Source: Progne subis subis
Taxonomy: Eukaryota > Chordata > Aves > Passeriformes > Hirundinidae
Reading direction: 5' to 3'
Length of the DNA: 64,000 bases
NCBI GenBank assembly: GCA_022316685.1
Contig: JAKJHU010000030.1
Span: 9,574,860 to 9,638,859, forward strand
Positions 12,778-25,049 of this stretch are shown here, piece after piece. The notes beneath the pieces were generated by a model. That model saw only the letters and a list, made by a program, of their open reading frames with translations. It had not been told where the DNA came from and searched no databases. Every line of letters begins with the position of its first letter. Position 1 is the stretch's first letter. Position numbers and translations under genes: made by a program.

Positions 12778-13893
12778 GCTGTTGTGGACTCCAGGACGGC
12801 ATAGATATATGTAAACGAGAGATCTCTGTAGTTAGGTTTTAGAAGATTGGGTTTATTGTAAGGGATGCGAGGCCTTGCTATGAGCTGCCAGGCTGCAGCT
12901 CAGCGCAAGGCCTAGGAGGTGGGGGAAGGTGTGGTGGTGCAGAACTGTTTTATTAGGTTTTTGTAAGAAGTTTATGTTATGGTTCATTTCACTGTATCCC
13001 CAATTTTGTATCCCTTTTGTGTCATCTGTATAATAAGGTGTTTTGTGTCAATTATCCCACCCCTCACATGGCATGTAACATCCCCTCTGCCCCCCCTCAC
13101 TCTGGGGCAGCCTGTCTATCACTCCAGGGGTCCCTCCCAGACTGCGAAACCTCAGGGAGAGGGCTTCGGGTAGAGAGGTAGCCTGGGGGGAATTCTTTTC
13201 CTCTGGAGGTGGTTGGTCCGAGGCTTGGGGGTGGGCACACCTTGTTACCCCCTGGATCCCCTGATTTGTTGTCTTGTTGTATCCTCCCTGGAACCCCTCC
13301 CCCGCTTATAAGGGAGAGGGAGATTCAAAGCTCTCTCTCTCAGCTGCTCTTCGCTCAGCTACCTCGCTCTCAGCTGCTCAGCTCTCAGCCTCTGAGCTCT
13401 CGCCTCTGAGCTCGGAGCTCTCTGCTTCTCAACTCTGGAGCTAATAAACATCTTTTAACCTGCTAAGCTGAGAGCCAGCCTTTTCTCTTCTGCTGCTGTT
13501 GACTGTCTCGACATACGGGGTCCAGCTGCTAAGCCGAGAAGCCGAAACGAACTGGAAACATCTGTATCTGTGTTGACCGAGCTAGCCCGAGGTCCTCTCC
13601 CGCCCGCAGTGGGAAAAAACCAGATACAGGAAGGGAAAGGTAGGGAATGGAGGGGAGCAAGGAGCAAAGGGCAAGAGGGAGAGGAGCAAAAGCAAGAGAG
13701 CGAGCCACCCCTGCAGACCCCTGATAAGGGGTCTCAAGGTGGGCCAGAACAGGATCTGTGCCAATGAGGTTACAGATACCTGACGCTTCAGGGGAGGGGT
13801 GCAGGTGTGGGATGAACCACTGGGGAGTGAGACAGAACATTCCATTTGACCTGGGTCTGGCTGCAGGTAACTTTCAGTTGGTCACACAACTGT
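12778..13893 (-). mobile_element. Older LTR on -, split by a younger LTR
   Basis: Two pieces, 12783-12929 and 13635-13888, form one LTR in minus orientation of about 400 bp once the insert is removed. Read on -, it starts tgtgtgacc and ends gagtccaca, with an aataaa signal in the second half (tttatt near 12851 on +). A 5-bp flank gctgt at 12778-12782 resembles actgt at 13889-13893, a duplication with one transition, as expected for an ERVL- or ERV1-type element. The ends are my best reading, not certain. The insert is family A copy 2, which is therefore younger. Confidence 0.6.
12924..13634 (+). mobile_element. Solo LTR, ERVK-like family A copy 2 (699 bp, 6-bp TSD)
   Basis: The LTR occupies 12930-13628, starting tgtggtggtgc and ending aaccagataca. 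It is flanked by a perfect 6-bp duplication, ggaagg, at 12924-12929 and 13629-13634. A TATA-like cttataag is at 13305-13312 and aataaa at 13443-13448, so orientation is +. Between them lies a stretch of iterated agctctcagctgctc-type words, an expanded version of the same region in other copies. It shares most of its length with the minus-strand copies at 34396-35052 and 63307-63936. It sits inside an older minus-strand LTR. A 66-codon open frame at 13209-13409 lies in noncoding LTR sequence. Confidence 0.92.
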
Positions 13894-14980
13894 TTTCCCA
13901 TACATCCAGTATCCAATACATCTCAAACATCAAAACTTACTTTCAATTCTATCTCACTAACAGGTCCCACATTCTCAGAATATAGGCAATAATATTTATA
14001 GGGTTTTTTGGCTTCATCCTCCCCAACATGGAAGGAAGTCAATACATCCATATTATCAAAAAATGGATTTGTTTAAATGCTTAATAATATTTGTGGGACA
14101 AGTTGAGCACATGATTTAATTAAGTAAGCAAAATTGTGGTACACTGGGATCACCTGACAATGAGATAAAACAGGGCTAACTATAAAACCTAATTCTTGTA
14201 ATACTGTATGAACCATAAATGACAAACTAAGTATCTAATTCTCTCTTATGACAACAAAAGTATATTGAAAAAATAATCTTCATCCATTACTAATCAAATA
14301 TCTAGCTTGTGCAGACACTGGTTCATTTCATTGGTTGAACACAGCAGACACAAACACAAAGACCAATTGCACTGACTTTAATTAAACTGAAACCTTAGAA
14401 TTAAAACCTCAGGAATCTGGTGCAGAGTTCTGATGTGAAAAAGTTTCATAGATGACAAGCCTACTCCACCTCTAAATATAAAAGCTGACAATTAATTGCT
14501 ATGACAACCCCTTCTGCAGTATTGTTTTCTGTAATGATAAACACTTATGCTTGATGAATTATACATCAAATACCTCTTATAGACTACTCTGGATCTGTTC
14601 TTATGGATGAACTTACAACACAGCCTGGTGATACATAATTGAGGAAGGAACCTCTACTCCGTTAAAGAAATTATAGGGAAGTAACATAAATGAAATGCTT
14701 GAGTAGTATATTAAAGGGGTACCACATGACTATTACTTGAATTAGTAGTTTTTAATACTTTCTATCATCACATCTGTCTGAGGAAATAGCTTAGCTTTCT
14801 TCTGCTTTCTCTGCTGCAGAAACTCCTTACAATTTCCTGTAGTAAACACAGAAGTTATCTTCCTGAGTATGTTTTTTGTTATTTAAGCTACTTTTTCATC
14901 TCAGCTTTACACTGGGTTAGTGCTAGCTTGTAGAAAGCTTGTTATTAATTGAAACATTTTATTATTAGTTTTAATAATTT
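13894..14980. other. AT-rich DNA without recognised feature
   Basis: No gene or repeat family recognised. Frames are short. Confidence 0.5.
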
Positions 14981-15625
14981 GGGCATTGTTGTATTCTATT
15001 GGAATGGTTTATTCTTGCTTCCCCTATATTTCATGTGTTAATGGTTTACCCCAGATTTTGTATACTCCCTTTTGTTCCCTATATAGTTATTCCACACCCT
15101 TTGTTCTAGCACCTTCCATCACCTAAACCCTGCCTAAACTTCCTGTCAGTTACTGTAAAACCTATCCTGTTTACCCAGAAAGTTCTATGTCTGTTATGTA
15201 TCCTTTGAAACCCCACTGGACTCTGTAACACAATCCCTCCCACAGAGTAACCCTATTGTTTTCCCCAGTTCTGCTATCCTCCCCTCTCCTCCTCCCCAGT
15301 TGTGTCCCATTGGTTAATTGTTTATATCAATCCCTGTTAAACCCCCTGCATAAAACCCCATGCACAGAAGTGCACCAGGCCTGTTCTTCCCTTGTGGACT
15401 CATTCACAATAAACCTGTGTATTTACCTGAGAGAAGAAGGTCTCCTTGAATCCTTTGTCCTGGTCCTTGTGGATTCCAAAGGCCCAAGGACTGTGCCTCC
15501 GCCCCTACAAGTTCCGTGCGTCCTAAGGCTTTGCCGTGGGAGCATGATTCCCCACTCCTGTGGAAACACCGGGGTGCTGAGCTAGCCTATTAACCCTCAA
15601 AGCCTAAAGGTATTCTACAGGGCAT
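14981..15625 (+). mobile_element. Solo LTR, family C copy 1 (633 bp, 6-bp TSD)
   Basis: The LTR is 14987-15619, from tgttgtattc to tattctaca, flanked by a perfect 6-bp duplication, gggcat, at 14981-14986 and 15620-15625. A TATA-like gcataaaa lies near 15350 and aataaa at 15408-15413, giving + orientation. The 6-bp duplication points to a class II (ERVK-like) integrase. The 5' part (ggtttacccc, tttgtatactccc, ttttgttccct) is matched on - by 57700-58013. No internal retroviral sequence is attached. The 109-codon open frame at 15256-15585 is a chance frame within U3-R-U5. Confidence 0.88.
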
Positions 15626-17112
15626 TTTAGAGATTTTAGCAAAATCTCTCAAAAGTTCTTTTCTGCTCTACTCATTTTGCTATGGTTTCTACTTTTGAAG
15701 GGTACCTTTTATCCACTTATAGTCTCTTTTGGGCTTCTCTCTAATCATACTGAGGAATTAGTTCCTTCTTTATGTGTATTTTTCAAAGGCCGTTTTGAAT
15801 GGTAATCTACATTTACCCTGAGCATTTCAATATTGCATCCTTCTGCAAGGTTGCAATGAATAAGCATTTTATTCTTTCAGGTGAGAAGTTTAATTTCTTT
15901 CTATTGCACCTTGTCATCTTCAAAGCTGAAAAGGAAAAATTTTGGCCTTCACAACTACAAGAAATCACTGGGATTATGTACCGGCTTTTTTTTTTTTTTT
16001 TTTTTTTTAATGGTAGGTAGCTTTTATAGTCTAACATCTTGAACTAGAACTTTTCAGAATTAAATTGGATGTTTTTTCCTATAGGAGTTTTCCAAGTAAC
16101 TACTCCACAAGGCAATGAGTGTAGCTTTAAAATACTTCATCATGTCCTGATGCGTAGTTTTTCTGACCTGCATATTGCTAGTGTACAGTTCTTACTTTTA
16201 GTGTTGGCAGGTTTTCTGATCTCCTGTAGAGCTTCATGGTCCTTGCTCTGGTCAGACACTGGAACTAGGTCAGACATATGCAGAGTGGAACAGTGGTTTT
16301 ATTATCCTGTTCCAGATTCCTGTATTCAGATACACAGCTTCTTTAAAAGGACCATCAAACAGCACAGATCACATGAATTTCTACTCTTTATATTCCCTCT
16401 TTCCTGTGTTTCTTTTCTCTGGTTCTTCTTCCTTCACCACTCTCATCTCCTACCAAATAAATTCTTTCAATTACTTTTCATTTATTCCATTAGTTCCAGC
16501 TTTGTAGCCAAATATGTAAATTCGATATTTCTGATACTTCTAAATGGGTGACCATGGCAACGTATAGGAATGCTGTTGTGAAAGCAAAAACCACAAATGC
16601 AGGAATATTGCTTCCCATGGAATTAGAATTCTAGAAATGACCAAGTAGACCCTGAGGTTTTCAGGAGGAATAGAAAAGGCTGTTTGTGTAAGAGACTTTA
16701 ATCACAGGTGTCATCAGACATTTGTAAGAGGTTTTAGTGGCATCATTTTTTCTCAAGGACTGATGAATTATCTTCCTTATTATTTTTACTCTTCCAGTTT
16801 TCTGATGCAGTTAATCCCTTCTCATCTCTAATATATTGTCTCTCAGAGGATTTTTAAAGAGGATTTTTAAAGAAGATTAACATAACTTTTTTGTTGGCAT
16901 TGTGCTCTGAGCTTTTTGTTGCTCTCCTGGATCTTAAAGGCAAGAGTTCTGCAGGGATGATACAATTGCAACAAGTTGTCAGCATCCCAAGCATGATTCC
17001 CTTTTGGAAATAGGAACGAGACATTAATATTCAAGTCTTTTCTCTTCCTTACCTTAGGGTCCCTTAAGCTTATTTATTTTGTTTGATTTGCGTGTTTCAC
17101 GCCTTCTTTCTT
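15626..17112. other. AT-rich DNA, one T run, no convincing gene
   Basis: A T run of 23 sits at 15986-16008. The 160-codon frame at 16069-16551 is the longest here outside simple repeats. It is rich in F, L, S and I from T-rich DNA, has no domain signature, and starts without a recognisable splice or promoter context, so I treat it as chance. Confidence 0.45.
15986..16008. repeat. Poly-T run
   Basis: Twenty-three consecutive T residues. Confidence 0.95.
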
Positions 17113-17505
17113 AGAATCAGAATGATAGAATAGTTTAATTTGCAAGGGATCTTTAAATGTAATCAAGTCCAAACTTCCTGCAATGAGCAGGGACATCTTC
17201 AACCAGATGGGGTTGCTTGAATGTTTCCATGCATGGGGCATCTAGCACCTTTCTGGGAAATGTATTCACCGTCTTCATCTAGTCATCATTTTTCTTCCTT
17301 TTACCTAGTCTGAAGCTACTCTCTTGGTATAAAACCAGCCTGTCACCATCTTTCTTACCAGCTCTTTTAAGTATTAAAAGACTGTCCTAAGGTCAGTAGA
17401 ATTTTATAGCCTTGTCTTCTCCAAACTGAAAATCCTCAGCTCTCTCGGCCTATCCTAATGGAAGAGGTGTTCCAGTCCTCAGATTGTTTTTGTGGTCTTC
17501 ATTGA
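17113..17505 (-). mobile_element. Old CR1 LINE fragment
   Basis: On + it begins with agaatcagaatgatagaat, the reverse complement of a CR1 3' tail. It then follows the CR1 order in reverse: a tccaaacttcctgc segment, a ctagcacctttctggg segment, cttcttaccagctctt and the cttctccaaactgaaaatcc segment. It is well diverged and has no coding capacity. The 5' limit near 17505 is where recognisable similarity ends. Confidence 0.8.
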
Positions 17506-18162
17506 AACAGCAAGTTGTATCTCACTTTGCTACCTTTGACATATTTTACATGTATTAGGTAGAGGTTGGGTTTCATTTTTATTACACCTAAAACTGCTTT
17601 TGTCTACCTCCTATGTTTGCATTACTGTCAGTATGTGGCCACTGATAGACTTCAGTTCTCCAGTGCCATCCTCTGCTAAAAGTTTCCACTGTCACTGTAT
17701 GCCTGCATTCCTTTAGCTGTGTCTTTGTCCCAGGGTCCAGCACAAAGGACAACTACTTGCTATTGCTATTACTGTCTACATAAAAAATTGTAACAGTGCT
17801 TGTTGAAATTTAAAAACATTATACCACAAATTAAAATTACATCCCAAATATAAGAATATTATATAAGAAGTTTAACAAAACTGAAGCAAGCAAGATAACA
17901 GCTATATGGTTATTACACAAATGACTTTATAGATAAATATGCTAAAAGAAAGCTATAACAAAGACAAGTTCAGAGAAAATGCTTGTGAAACTCCAGGCCT
18001 GATGAATGTGATGCCAGCTGAGTACAAGTAGTCTGTTATTGTGAATATCAGTATTTTATTTAATAACTACAGGGCTGAAAGGGCTTTGATAAAGAAAGCC
18101 CCTTCAATTAAGAATTCAAGTTGAAGCCTCTAATATAACAAGAAAAAAACAACATGGAAAAG
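17506..18162. other. AT-rich DNA without recognised feature
   Basis: No gene or repeat family recognised. Confidence 0.45.
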
Positions 18163-18318
18163 AAAAGAAAAGAAAAGGGGAAAAAAAAAAAAAAAAAAAA
18201 AAAGAAAGAAAACACACACACACACAAAAAACCCCACGAAAACAAACAAACCAACCAACGCACCCCCCCCCCCCAAAAAAAAAACCCAAAAACAAACACT
18301 ACCACTGAAAAACCCCAA
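18163..18318. repeat. A/C-rich (G/T on -) low-complexity tract
   Basis: An aaaag run, an A run of about 23, (ca)n, a C run and mixed aaac words follow one another. On - this is G+T almost throughout. It is one of several such tracts in the window. The minus-strand open frames across it (18108-18326, 18130-18318) are simple-repeat artefacts. Confidence 0.9.
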
Positions 18319-19437
18319 ACAAACAAACCCTAAAGAAAATAGCTTGCTATGAAGATTTAACTATCTTTATGGCACACAGACAATTTGTTCTTCAGTTAAT
18401 TTTGAGCAGAATGAGCAGGGGAGTTTTGAGCAGGGGCTGTCACATTTCACATTTGACTTCTTAAATGTTTGAATTGCAGTTATTGCTCCTAAAAGTAAAT
18501 TATTCAAAATACAAGTCTCAGAAAATATCGCATACTGCAATCAAAATATTCCAATATATGTACTAGAATTCATTTCAGGTTTAAATGTGTCCTTTTCATA
18601 ACAGCTTATACCATTGATTCGCAGTCATTTTCTGATCAGTTAATACGTTCTTGTCCTCCTTACATTTTAGAATGAGAAGATTCATTTTATCTGATAAATT
18701 CCAACTAGTCCTTAAAATGAGAAACCTGCACCTAATATATTGATTTCATTTACTTTATCTCTTAAAATCCCGCCCATTTTTAAATACAGTATTTTTGTTG
18801 ATTTTTTAAATGTATTGATTATTTCTCTTTGGTGTAATATCAATAATGAAAATATTAAATTAAATCAGTCCCCGAAAATATTTGAGCGATATAATCTTCC
18901 TCTTTGTTCCAAGCTTTGTGGTCAGACATCAAGACAGGAATATAATGGACACCTATCAATAGATTATGTAATCTAATCTTTTGACTTTCCTTTGCCGGGC
19001 TACATATCTTTAACAGCATAATTAATTCCTTTCTATTACTTCTGATTTTTATTATTTTCAGTGAACAACTATGTGTCACTGTTCTTGTAAGTATTTTGGA
19101 ATGCTGGTTAATGATACTCTCAGTTTCTAGGGTAGTTCTGCAAACAAAGTTTATAATGAAGAGAGAAACTGCCTCTCATATCTAACTTCCACAAATGTCA
19201 CAAAAAGCAAAAAAAATCCCCCGAGTATCGTGTGGTTTGTAAATCTGTCTTCAAATTTGTTCCGAAAAGCACGTTCTTGACATGTAAACAGACTCAGCAA
19301 ATAAATATCTGTCTTGTTTGCCATCTGTGCTAAACCCATCCATACCCCTCCTTAAGAAAACAAAAGCATTTCTTCTCCAAAGCAAGTTTATTAAGGGAGA
19401 AGGTTAATTCCCTGAAATATCTATCTGAAAAGAAGTA

Positions 19438-19560
19438 AACAACATTTCTATTGAGGACTTGCTTGGTTTGGTTTTGTGTTATTTTATTGAGAGTTTTGTG
19501 AGATTGGGGATTTGTGTTTTTGTTTGGTTTCTGGGTTTTTTGGGGGTTTGGGGTTTTTAA
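19438..19560. repeat. G/T-rich tract with G runs
   Basis: Mostly G and T on +, including gattgggg, ctggg, ttggggg and tttgggg blocks near 19505-19552. Four G runs of three or more within about 50 bases could in principle form a G-quadruplex on the + strand. Confidence 0.75.
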
Positions 19561-20261
19561 GAGCTGAATTATGGTTTCAGCATTCAGTCTCTTTGGTGGG
19601 TAAACTACTTTTTTTACTGTACAACTTACTTTCATCAAGTCTGTAGTTTCCTTTGTTAAATTATGCACTTCAAAACTTTTTTTTTTCAGAGTTGTGGTAT
19701 AAAAATGAGTTTCTTTGCCGTCACCAAAGTGCTGCACAACATCTTTCCTTCATGTTTTACATGGGCAGTCTTGTAATAGTTTCTTGGTCTAACATGCACA
19801 CTGGGTAAAAATGGATGTGACGCAGGAAGACTAATCTTATAGCAGTGAAAACATGGGCATTTAGAGTAGGAAGCCATGCCTCTACTCATAAGGTGGACAC
19901 TCATTTCATGAGGGAAGATGCAAGTTTATGCACTAACAAGCTAGATAGTAGGTAATGGAAAGAACTCCTGACAAAAAATGGAGCTAAAAAATCTTGATTA
20001 TGTTAGGTAATAAATGGACTGGAAAGACAAAAACTCTCAATGAAGTGCACAAAATGGCCTCCATAAAAAAAATGGACTGTGAAATAATGAACTCTGAACA
20101 CTTTTTTAGCTTTATATTGAAATCAAAACACAATATCTATAGCTATAAAATGTTACTGACTTATTTATAAAACAACTCTGTATTTTTTGTAACAGAGAGT
20201 TGCCTACAAATTTCATTTGTCTGTAATAAACTTTATTTTATTCCTTGCATGTTTGGTTTGG

Positions 20262-20340
20262 TGTAGTTTTTTTTTTTTTTAGCTGTTTGTCTGGTGATTT
20301 GGTTTTGTTGTTGTTGTTGTTTTTATTTTTTTTTTTTTTC
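20262..20340. repeat. T-rich tract with (TTG)n
   Basis: A T run near 20266, gttgttgttgttgttg around 20306, and a second T run at about 20325-20339. Confidence 0.85.
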
Positions 20341-21858
20341 CCCTTCACTTTTGAGGTTGGAGGCAGTACTAGAACAGCATGACGTGAATATTGTCATAGA
20401 AGAGGGATTGAAGGGATGAGGGATAACTCCGCTTGGATAGTCTTCCAAAAAATACAACCTTCCTTTGGTATAAAAGCCATCTCTTCCCTAGTTATAAGTC
20501 TTCAACAGAAGTCCAACAATTACTGCAGCAGAAGAACTGTCTTGTAGTTGAGCCCATCCATTATCTTTCTAAAGAAAGGTCATTTAAAATATGCATCTTT
20601 TCCCCTGCCTAACTGCACTCAAAGATCCACTACCACAGATCTTTGAATACTGGCCCATCAATCAGTGCCATCCATGTTCTCTCTTTTCCTTACTTCCTTC
20701 TTAAACTCATTTCTCCATTCTTAGCACTATTCCAGAGGATGTTACACTGAAAAACTGAGTAAGTCACTACATATAAATAAAATAGGGAAACAGAAATAAA
20801 CAAACAAAACCACAATAAACTCTTCAAAGTAGTTCAACCATTGCATCTAAATTAGAACCAAGTCTCAGTTGGACTAAAAAATACCTGACACATAAGATAA
20901 ATGAAAATATCTCACTCATCAATTCAGAAATTTGCTAATAGTTTCATTAGATTGCTAATAGTCTATTCAAAATTTATTGCTATTCAAATTACAGTGATGG
21001 TAGTATTTTAAACCTGAAGTGCTTGTAAATAGTCTCTCTCCAAGAAAGGATGTCTTGGTCATTATTCGTTCATCAAAACTTCCTTTGACAGATTATATAA
21101 AAATTTTCAATAGTATATTTGTCACTGTCACTTGTTACAAGAGAATGTGGCTGCTATAAAGCAATTATGTTTAAATTACATGAGTCTTGGAGGTCAATAA
21201 AAGCAGTAATATTGAATGAAGTATTATGGGAACAAGCAGGGCTTCTTATGTATATCAAGAAATTATGATATACATTCTTCTCAGTTTATAGTTAATACTT
21301 CATCCTGGAAATGTCAAGTTGGTCTTGAGTGTGTTCTCATATGGTAGGACTGTGCCAGAACTCCTGCTCTGTGTCCAGTTTACAGTTTCACCATCTGTTA
21401 AAACAAGAAATCTGCTTCAAACATTATGACAGTCACCAAAAGTAGAAACACTTGTTAAACCAAATGGATCTGAACAGATTTGTTCATCAAGCCTATTATT
21501 AGCTTCCAGTATCCCACAAACTCAGAGCTTTATTCCGATCTAAAGTCCAAATTCCCCTCTGTGGTTTTATGGCAGAACTCCAAATGGTGCACTTTCCTAC
21601 CACTAATGGAAAGGAACAAATTCAAAAATAATTATTTCAGTTAGGATTTTGTACAGCTGCAGGAGCAGTATCCAAAAGAAGCCCAAAAGAAGATAGCTAG
21701 TTTAAAACTGACCATAATCAGTCCTACTAATAGAATATTATCATCTATTTATCTTCAACAAAATTACCTTTGACCAGGGTCCAGGCTAGTAAAAAACTGA
21801 GGGTCTCTTCCAGCTGCACAAAAATTAAGTCTGGAGAGGGAAAAAAGGAGTGATCAGT

Positions 21859-22462
21859 CTTTTCTGTGGCTGTGCCCCTCCACGCCAGGCAGGCGCGGGC
21901 CCCTGGCTGGCTCAGATCTGCACAGCGGCCTAAGCGTTTCGGTCCGGGTATGCAAGCAGGCAACCTTACCTGCGGGACTTGGCTTCTCAGCAGCAGCTGG
22001 CCAAAATTGTGTTGTGACTGCAGCGGCAGATAAAAAGTCGGCTCTCAGCTAAGCAGGTTTAAAGATGGTTTATTCAGGCCCAAGTGGGTCCGCCAGGAGC
22101 TCCACCACGCTCCGGAGCTCCAGGAGCTCCGCCACCCATCCAAACTGCCAGCCAGAGAGAGAGCCTTTGAATTTCCCTCCCCAAACTTATAAGTGGGGGA
22201 GGATTCCGAGGTGGCAATAACAGGTTAGCGAATCAGGGAATTTGGGAGGATATCAGGGGGTGTCCATTTGTAGACTTTGGACCACTCACCAAAGAGAAGA
22301 AGGGGATTTCCCAAGCATCAGCCTATCACTCAACGCCCCTCTGGGAATTTCCAGAAAACACAAAGAGGAGGAACCGTTACAGAAATGGGGGCACAGTGGA
22401 ATGAAAAATAACATAAAACTTATAAAACTTGATAAAACAATTCTTGCACCGCCACACTTTTC
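21859..22462 (-). mobile_element. Solo LTR, ERVK-like family A copy 3 (592 bp, 6-bp TSD)
   Basis: On + the element runs 21865-22456, from tgtggctgtg to gcaccgccaca, so it reads TG...CA in minus orientation. The flanks carry a perfect 6-bp duplication, cttttc, at 21859-21864 and 22457-22462. On - a TATA-like cttataag (near 22186) is followed by aataaa (tttatt at 22069-22074 on +), which confirms orientation. It is the shortest and most divergent copy of the family. It carries repeated ggagctcc words around 22095-22135, where other copies have agctctcagctgctc-type words. No internal retroviral sequence is attached. Confidence 0.9.
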
Positions 22463-22674
22463 CATAACTCAATAAGCTTATCTTCAAAATATTGAAATTC
22501 TGATTTTCAGAAAGTGTTTAAAGAAGCCTTGTGAAAAGCAGACCTCTTACAGAAGCCTCAAATTTCTGATGGTAATTACTTCTGTATGACTGAAATTCTC
22601 TCTAACTGAGAGTCAAGATGCCTGAACTGACTAGACAAGTCCTATTTCTCCAAGTCCTCATAGTCTTTGGAACT

Positions 22675-22709
<35 letters not shown>

Positions 22710-24811
22710 GGGTTTTTTCTTGTTTTCTTCTCTTAACCTTACATTCTGGCCAAGGAGACACCGAAAAAAAAATATATATATTTGCTCCATCAGAAAATAT
22801 TAAAAATTGTCTATATATATATGCCTCCTTAAAAGCACAAGACATGGTACCTTGCATTTAGACTTTCAGCATTTACAGACTTTTGTCTGACACTTTACAT
22901 CTTCAGGCAAGTGTACAGCTTGTTTTATGGACTCTGTCAACTTTAGTTTATTTCACAGCAAATTTGTCTGTCACAGATTACTTGCAAACAGACTGCCTTA
23001 GGAATGTATATTCATGTCACATACGTTTAAATATTATAAGTGGTCTTTCTCTTGTATTAAATTTTGCTGAGGGGAAATCATAAGTGACCAACAAATTTAT
23101 CTCTTTTCTTTGCTCATTGTCAAATATCTTTTGTTTGTAAATAAGAAAGATAAAATGTCTGCATGCTGCTTCTCTTGACAAAATACATGACTATATGTTG
23201 AGATGGCAACCTGACAATCTTCGTAAGTATTTATGTGCTATATTTATCACAGAAACAGAATTATTTTTTCCTTCACCAAGTATATTTAGAATAATTAAAA
23301 GTTCTCTTTCAGATCTTGTTATAAGAAGAACAAAGTTGTCAAAGCAGTTTATTTTACATATATTCCTTCTATTCATCACAAAGCTTCCTCTTTCATATTT
23401 TGCAGTAATTTTTCTAAAAATAAAAACAATGTTCAATGGCTGGGTTGTGATGCCGAACTTAAAATTTTCAGTAAAATTTAGCACATTTGTAAACAGTGCC
23501 TGCTAGTCATAGTGGCATAGCACTTACAGATAAACTCTATAAAGGAAATTACACAAGTGGGTTTAGGTTTGTAGACAACTTTCCCTTAATTTTCACAGCT
23601 TGTATATTTTAACTGTATACTTTCAAATCAATGAGTGAAATGATGATAAATAACAAAACTAATATTTACCTCTTTAGTGTCTTTATTCAATTCACTTTAT
23701 GCAACTCTTGAAATTATTAGTTTTGGTTTGTGTTAGAGTTTGATTTTGGTTTTGTTGCTTTGGTATTTTTATTGTTGGAGTATTTTTATTATTTTATTTC
23801 CTTCAAATCTGTAATTTTAATCAGATTTATTGAGCTTTTAAAATAAATTTGCTAGGTGACAATAACCAGAATTATCGTGTCAAGAAAAAGCTTTCTGTCA
23901 AAAATTTAACTGTATGAGGCATATCCAGAAACCTTGCGAATCTGTTTTCGAGTAGATATTTCTTGTTATATCATGCAAACTGAAAAATAAAGTCCTATAC
24001 TTCTCCATGTTTACTTGGTCAGCATGTCTTTATGTGCAGCTGAAAATTATTTTTAAAGAAAATAAGACTTTCAGAGAAATAAAACAGGTGTTTATCCACC
24101 AACCTCTCATGGCTTCAATGCTAGGAATATAGAGAGGAGTAGAAAATAATCCACTTCGGCAAACACAATAGGAAAAAAAGCTAAAGCAGACATGGTAATG
24201 TGACCTGTATCTATATTTATCAGAACTTCTGTAACCTGCCAAAAGAAACAAAGGAGTAACAGATTATTCTAAAATACAAAAGTCTGTGGCCTTTCAATTT
24301 CTTATCCCACATTTTGCCTGAAGCCTGTGTGGATGTGAGGCACAAAGAGAAGATGCATCACAAGTCATAAACTACCTTTTAACTAAAAGTAAACAAAAAT
24401 GTTTTAGTACCAGCTACCAGAAAATATAAAGCCCATATAAATGTTAGTCTTTTTTTGCTTACATATTTTCTCCTGTATTTTCTTCAAGCCAAAGTAAATG
24501 AAAAATAAAATGTAAACTAAAGCATTATTACATCAGAGGAATTTTAGTTTTGTGGGTTATTTAAATATTTGTTAGAAACATGTTTTTATTGTCTAGGTAA
24601 CTACTGTAATAGACTAAAATAGGATATAAGTAAATGATAGCCAAATTTATGAAGCCATATGGCAAATATTGCTGCTTTATATTATGCAATCATAATGATT
24701 GATTTACTGAAGGTTGCCAGGCTGAACTCATCATTGCCTGGCACTGGTGGTGTAGCTGGTGGTATGGGCCAAATTCTATTAATGACACACAAAGGACAAC
24801 AGTTTTCTGAT
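22463..24811. other. AT-rich DNA without recognised gene
   Basis: It contains a (TTTA)n microsatellite. Overlapping frames on both strands at 23191-23506 (about 100 codons each) have no domain signature and are AT-driven. Confidence 0.5.
22674..22709. repeat. (TTTA)n microsatellite
   Basis: About nine uninterrupted ttta units. Confidence 0.95.
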
Positions 24812-25000
24812 GTTCAGAGGGAATTTTCTCCTTTTCAGTTTGTGCCCATTGCTGCTGCTCCTGTCACTTCTCAGCACTGAAAAGAGACTCTGGGTCCACC
24901 CCCTCTAAAATCCCTTCAGGTAATTATATACAAGAATAAGATCTCCCTGCAAGCCTTCTCTTCTATAGGCTGAACAACTCCAAATGTTTCCTCCAGTGAT
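24812..25000 (-). mobile_element. CR1 LINE fragment on -
   Basis: On + the sequence follows an antisense CR1: cagagggaattttctccttttcag, tttgtgcccattgctgctgc, a cactgaaaagagactctggg block, ccttcaggtaattatata, aataagatctccct and the ccttctcttctataggctgaacaact block. It is 5'- and 3'-truncated and old. It abuts a (TA)n run, with a second CR1 fragment in the opposite orientation just beyond. Confidence 0.88.
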
Positions 25001-25006
25001 GTTTTG

Positions 25007-25026
25007 TATATATATATATATATATT
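25007..25026. repeat. (TA)n microsatellite
   Basis: Ten TA units followed by a T-rich run, lying between two oppositely oriented CR1 fragments. Confidence 0.9.
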
Positions 25027-25049
25027 TTTATTTTTTTTTTTTAAGTATG

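Larger units (their letters stand above)
18319..21858. other. AT-rich DNA with two G/T tracts, no gene seen
   Basis: No exon or RNA gene recognised. G+T-rich tracts lie near 19438-19560 and 20262-20340. A 135-codon frame on - (19330-19737) crosses the first of these and is low complexity for much of its length. Confidence 0.5.

Noticed and set aside
16069..16551. 160-codon open frame on +
   Set aside because: F/L/S/I-rich translation of T-rich DNA without domain, homologue I recognise, or splice context.
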